Positions 5,081-6,757 of a DNA stretch of 6,757 nt are shown in pieces. The stretch lies in contig JAPLMO010000273.1 of assembly GCA_026386995.1 (NCBI GenBank), positions 1 through 6,757 on the forward strand, written 5' to 3'. The number at the start of each line of letters is the position of its first letter. The first letter of the stretch is position 1. This stretch comes from Planctomycetota bacterium (GTDB lineage: Bacteria; Planctomycetota; Phycisphaerae; FEN-1346). The position numbers and the translations under genes were made by a program. The notes below the pieces were generated by a model. It worked only from the letters and a program-made list of their open reading frames with translations. It made no database searches and was not told the origin of the DNA.

Positions 5081-5162
5081 GGTGTGGCACGGCTGGCTTG
5101 CCCAGCCGTGGGAACCGTCGCGGGCATTCCACCACGGCTGGGCACGCCAGCCGTGCCACACC
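5081..5162. repeat. 82-bp REP/BIME-like inverted repeat
   Basis: The arms 5081-5111 and 5132-5162 are complementary over 31 bases with one mismatch, separated by 20 bases. Each arm is also a hairpin: CACGGCTGG with CCAGCCGTG (5088-5096 with 5102-5110, and 5133-5141 with 5147-5155). Two head-to-head hairpins are the layout of bacterial REP/BIME elements. It starts 3 bases after the TAA at 5078 and lies between convergent genes, where it could also act as a bidirectional transcript end. No U-run is present. Confidence 0.85.
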
Positions 5163-5264
5163 GCGGTGCGGGCGCTAAACACGTACGGAGACCCGCCGCG
5201 CCAAGGGGTAGTGTATGCACGCAATCTTAAAATGCGCTAAACTTGCCCAAGTGGCGTTGCAGGG

Positions 5265-6485
5265 TTACTTGGTTTCGGTGACGAGGGCGTTCAGGGCCGT
5301 CATGCGGCGCGACACGTTTATGTAGATGGGGTTGTCCGGGTCGGGGATCATGCGCAGGATGCGCTTGTAGGTCTCCATGGCGCGCTTCGGGTCGGCTTTT
5401 TCTTCGGGGCCGGCGGCGTTGCTGTAGAAGCGGGTGATAGTGTCAACGAGATCTTTGCGGGCATCCGTGTAGACCTTGTCAACATTGGTGTCCTGGAAGG
5501 ACCAGCGGCCGCCGTTGTAAGCCAGGGCCTGCTGGAACAGCCGCACGGCGCCGAACAGGGCCGCCTCTTTCCCAGGCAGGTCGCGGACGCGGTAGAGTTC
5601 CATCGCCTGGGCCACGCACTCCTTGCCGTGGGCGGGGTTGACCTCATCGATGGTGTAAGGATACCGGGGATGCGCCTTCTTGGCCTCAAGGAACGTGACG
5701 TCGATGGCCTTGCGGATGCCCATGATGCGCACGGCTTTGCCGGTCGCGAAGTCGGCCGCCGGCACCAGTATGGAGGGGCCGCCGGTCGGGTTTGCGACGT
5801 AGACCCCATTAGCGTCCTCTTTGTGGATCGGTAAGGGTTTGGTGCCCGGTTCAAGGCGGACGGAATCCTCCTCGCCCAGGAATGGGATGTCGCCGCCGGC
5901 GATCTTTTGCGGGCTTAGGTACTTGTAGTAGCCGACTACCGCTCCAAAGAGCAGCATTATGGCCAGGTAGATGCCGAGGCCGATGAAGACGCCTTTGCGG
6001 CGCTGTAAGAGCGACGGCTTGTTTTCCTGCGGTTCTTCGGCGGCGTCTTCGCCGGGCTCGCCTTCCTCCGGAGCGCCCGTGCGGCGGCGGAACTGGGGCC
6101 GGCCCGTGCTCGACAGGGTGACCGATTCCACGACGAACCTCAGTCGCGTCTTGGCGCCGATGCGGATTTCGTCGCCGTCGGCGAGGAGGCTATCGTCGGC
6201 GGGCTTCTTGTTGAGGAGCGTGCCGTTGGCGCTCAGGTTCCGCAGGTGCCATTGCTCGGCTCGGCGTTCGATGCGGCAATGATGGCGCGATATCGCGGTC
6301 TCCGAAAGAACGATGTCGCAAGACGGGTCGCGCCCGATTATCGTCGAGGCCGGGGCCACCCGCAGGACCTGGCCTTTCTCCGGCCCGGCCAGGCATTCCA
6401 GGTGCGCCTTGGCCAGCGTCGTGACGGCCACGTTGACCGGCCGCGCGGCGGGGGGGCTTTTCCCGTTCTCTTTTTCGGACGCCAT
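5265..6485 (-). CDS. FHA domain protein with one transmembrane segment
   Basis: A 406-residue protein. Residues about 28-118 are a forkhead-associated domain, which binds phosphothreonine peptides. The signature residues are visible: G51-R52, S66 and H69 (SRHH), and N87-G88. A charged acidic linker (136-155) leads to QRRKG and a single membrane segment at about 165-187 (FIGLGIYLAIMLLFGAVVG). Basic residues on its N-terminal side predict the FHA domain in the cytoplasm and residues 188-406 outside. That C-terminal part has helical stretches (AVRLFQQALAY near 313, AMETYKRILRMI near 369) that look TPR-like, but I do not recognise a named family. The ATG at 6485 is preceded by AAGAGG (complement of 6491-6496) five bases away. 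The natural partner of an FHA domain is a Ser/Thr kinase; none is in the window. The exact role is unknown; the FHA call is firm. Confidence 0.9.
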   Translation of the reverse strand: MASEKENGKSPPAARPVNVAVTTLAKAHLECLAGPEKGQVLRVAPASTIIGRDPSCDIVLSETAISRHHCRIERRAEQWHLRNLSANGTLLNKKPADDSLLADGDEIRIGAKTRLRFVVESVTLSSTGRPQFRRRTGAPEEGEPGEDAAEEPQENKPSLLQRRKGVFIGLGIYLAIMLLFGAVVGYYKYLSPQKIAGGDIPFLGEEDSVRLEPGTKPLPIHKEDANGVYVANPTGGPSILVPAADFATGKAVRIMGIRKAIDVTFLEAKKAHPRYPYTIDEVNPAHGKECVAQAMELYRVRDLPGKEAALFGAVRLFQQALAYNGGRWSFQDTNVDKVYTDARKDLVDTITRFYSNAAGPEEKADPKRAMETYKRILRMIPDPDNPIYINVSRRMTALNALVTETK

Positions 6486-6558
6486 CCGGACCTCTTACGC
6501 CTCTCGTACGCCTGTCGGAAGTTGGTACGGCCGGCGCAAAGGCCGTCCGACCCAGATT

Positions 6559-6587
6559 ATCGTATCATGCAAGGGGGAAGTCGTCAA
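6559..6587 (-). promoter_or_regulatory. Candidate promoter for the FHA protein gene
   Basis: On the minus strand TTGACG (complement of 6582-6587, 5/6) and TACGAT (complement of 6559-6564, 4/6) are exactly 17 bases apart. An overlapping GATAAT could serve as an alternative -10 with longer spacing. The leader would be about 65 nt. The insertion-sequence end begins about 35 bases upstream of the -35 box. Confidence 0.5.
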
Positions 6588-6623
6588 CTTGGCACTCGGC
6601 ATCCTTCCTTCCTCGACTGTCGT

Positions 6624-6757
6624 GACCCAGTAGTAATGTCCGGTCCAGACCCAGTAGAAATGTCCGCTTCTTGGGGGCTAAGGGAAGCGGATGAACAAGG
6701 ACCGGATCGAGATGAGCCAGCAAGAGCGGGACCGGCTGAAGGTGATGGCGCCGGTAA
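6624..6757 (+). mobile_element. Left end of an insertion sequence, truncated by the window edge
   Basis: Two 19-base direct repeats, GACCCAGTAGTAATGTCCG (6624-6642) and a copy with one change (6648-6666), occur with a 24-base period just before a start codon followed by a transposase-like N-terminus. Such terminal repeats are typical transposase-binding sites of insertion-sequence ends. The exact outer boundary (between about 6617 and 6624) and the family cannot be fixed without the right end. Confidence 0.6.
6691..6757 (+). CDS. Transposase, N-terminal 22 codons (ISNCY-like, partial)
   Basis: The ATG at 6691 is preceded by AAGGGA (6680-6685) five bases away and starts MNKDRIEMSQQERDRLKVMA; the frame is open to the right edge. 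The MSQQERDRLKV segment resembles the start of DDE transposases of the ISNCY type, which begin with a helix-turn-helix domain of this kind before an integrase-like catalytic core. That match is from memory of family N-termini and only 22 codons are visible, so the family is tentative. A second in-frame ATG at 6712 (MSQQ) is another possible start. The adjoining direct repeats at 6624-6666 support a mobile-element context. Confidence 0.55.
   Translation, partial: MNKDRIEMSQQERDRLKVMAPV

Noticed and set aside
3615..5159. Long 514-codon minus-strand open frame
   Set aside because: It is opposite the J-like/transmembrane gene, is extremely Arg-rich and low in complexity, and has no recognisable domain; it is a shadow of GC-rich codon bias.

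Overview
The window looks like chromosomal DNA of a planctomycete-type bacterium, probably a Planctomycetota lineage known mainly from environmental genomes. The basis is mixed. Coding DNA is GC-rich. One gene encodes a secreted protein with the YEPFDY / GQNGGTGF start common in Planctomycetes-Verrucomicrobia surface proteins. Two genes encode single-pass membrane proteins of planctomycete style, one with a J-like domain lacking HPD and one with an FHA domain. Intergenic DNA is wide and full of small inverted and heptamer repeats. No rRNA, tRNA or CRISPR array is visible, so the assignment is an inference.

Layout: (a) 1-696, minus strand: N-terminal 232 codons of a secreted protein that runs off the left edge, behind a roughly 200-nt hairpin-rich leader and a candidate promoter at 910-938. 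(b) About 940-1720: no credible gene. It is a patchwork of heptanucleotide-periodic tracts, GC-rich hairpins and two 36-bp palindromic repeats bracketing an AT-richer stretch. (c) 1798-2301, plus: rubrerythrin. (d) 2374-3600, minus: a full-length Pus10-type tRNA pseudouridine synthase, a family described from Archaea and Eukarya and unexpected in a bacterium. (e) 3705-5078, plus: one continuous reading frame for a J-like / transmembrane / proline-rich protein, cut once by an in-frame UGA at 4185-4187. (f) 5081-5162: an 82-bp REP-like inverted repeat. (g) 5265-6485, minus: FHA-transmembrane protein. (h) from about 6624: left end of an insertion sequence with the first 22 codons of its transposase.

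The genes stand singly and mostly in alternating orientation, so no operon is evident. The two convergent junctions (rbr/pus10 and J-like/FHA) both hold GC-rich inverted repeats, and the divergent pus10/J-like junction holds a good sigma70-like promoter. Functionally the window combines peroxide defence (rubrerythrin), tRNA modification (Pus10) and two membrane proteins of unknown role. The points most worth following are the bacterial Pus10, the in-frame UGA and the repeat modules of 1057-1694. I see no clear defence or other multi-gene novel system here.
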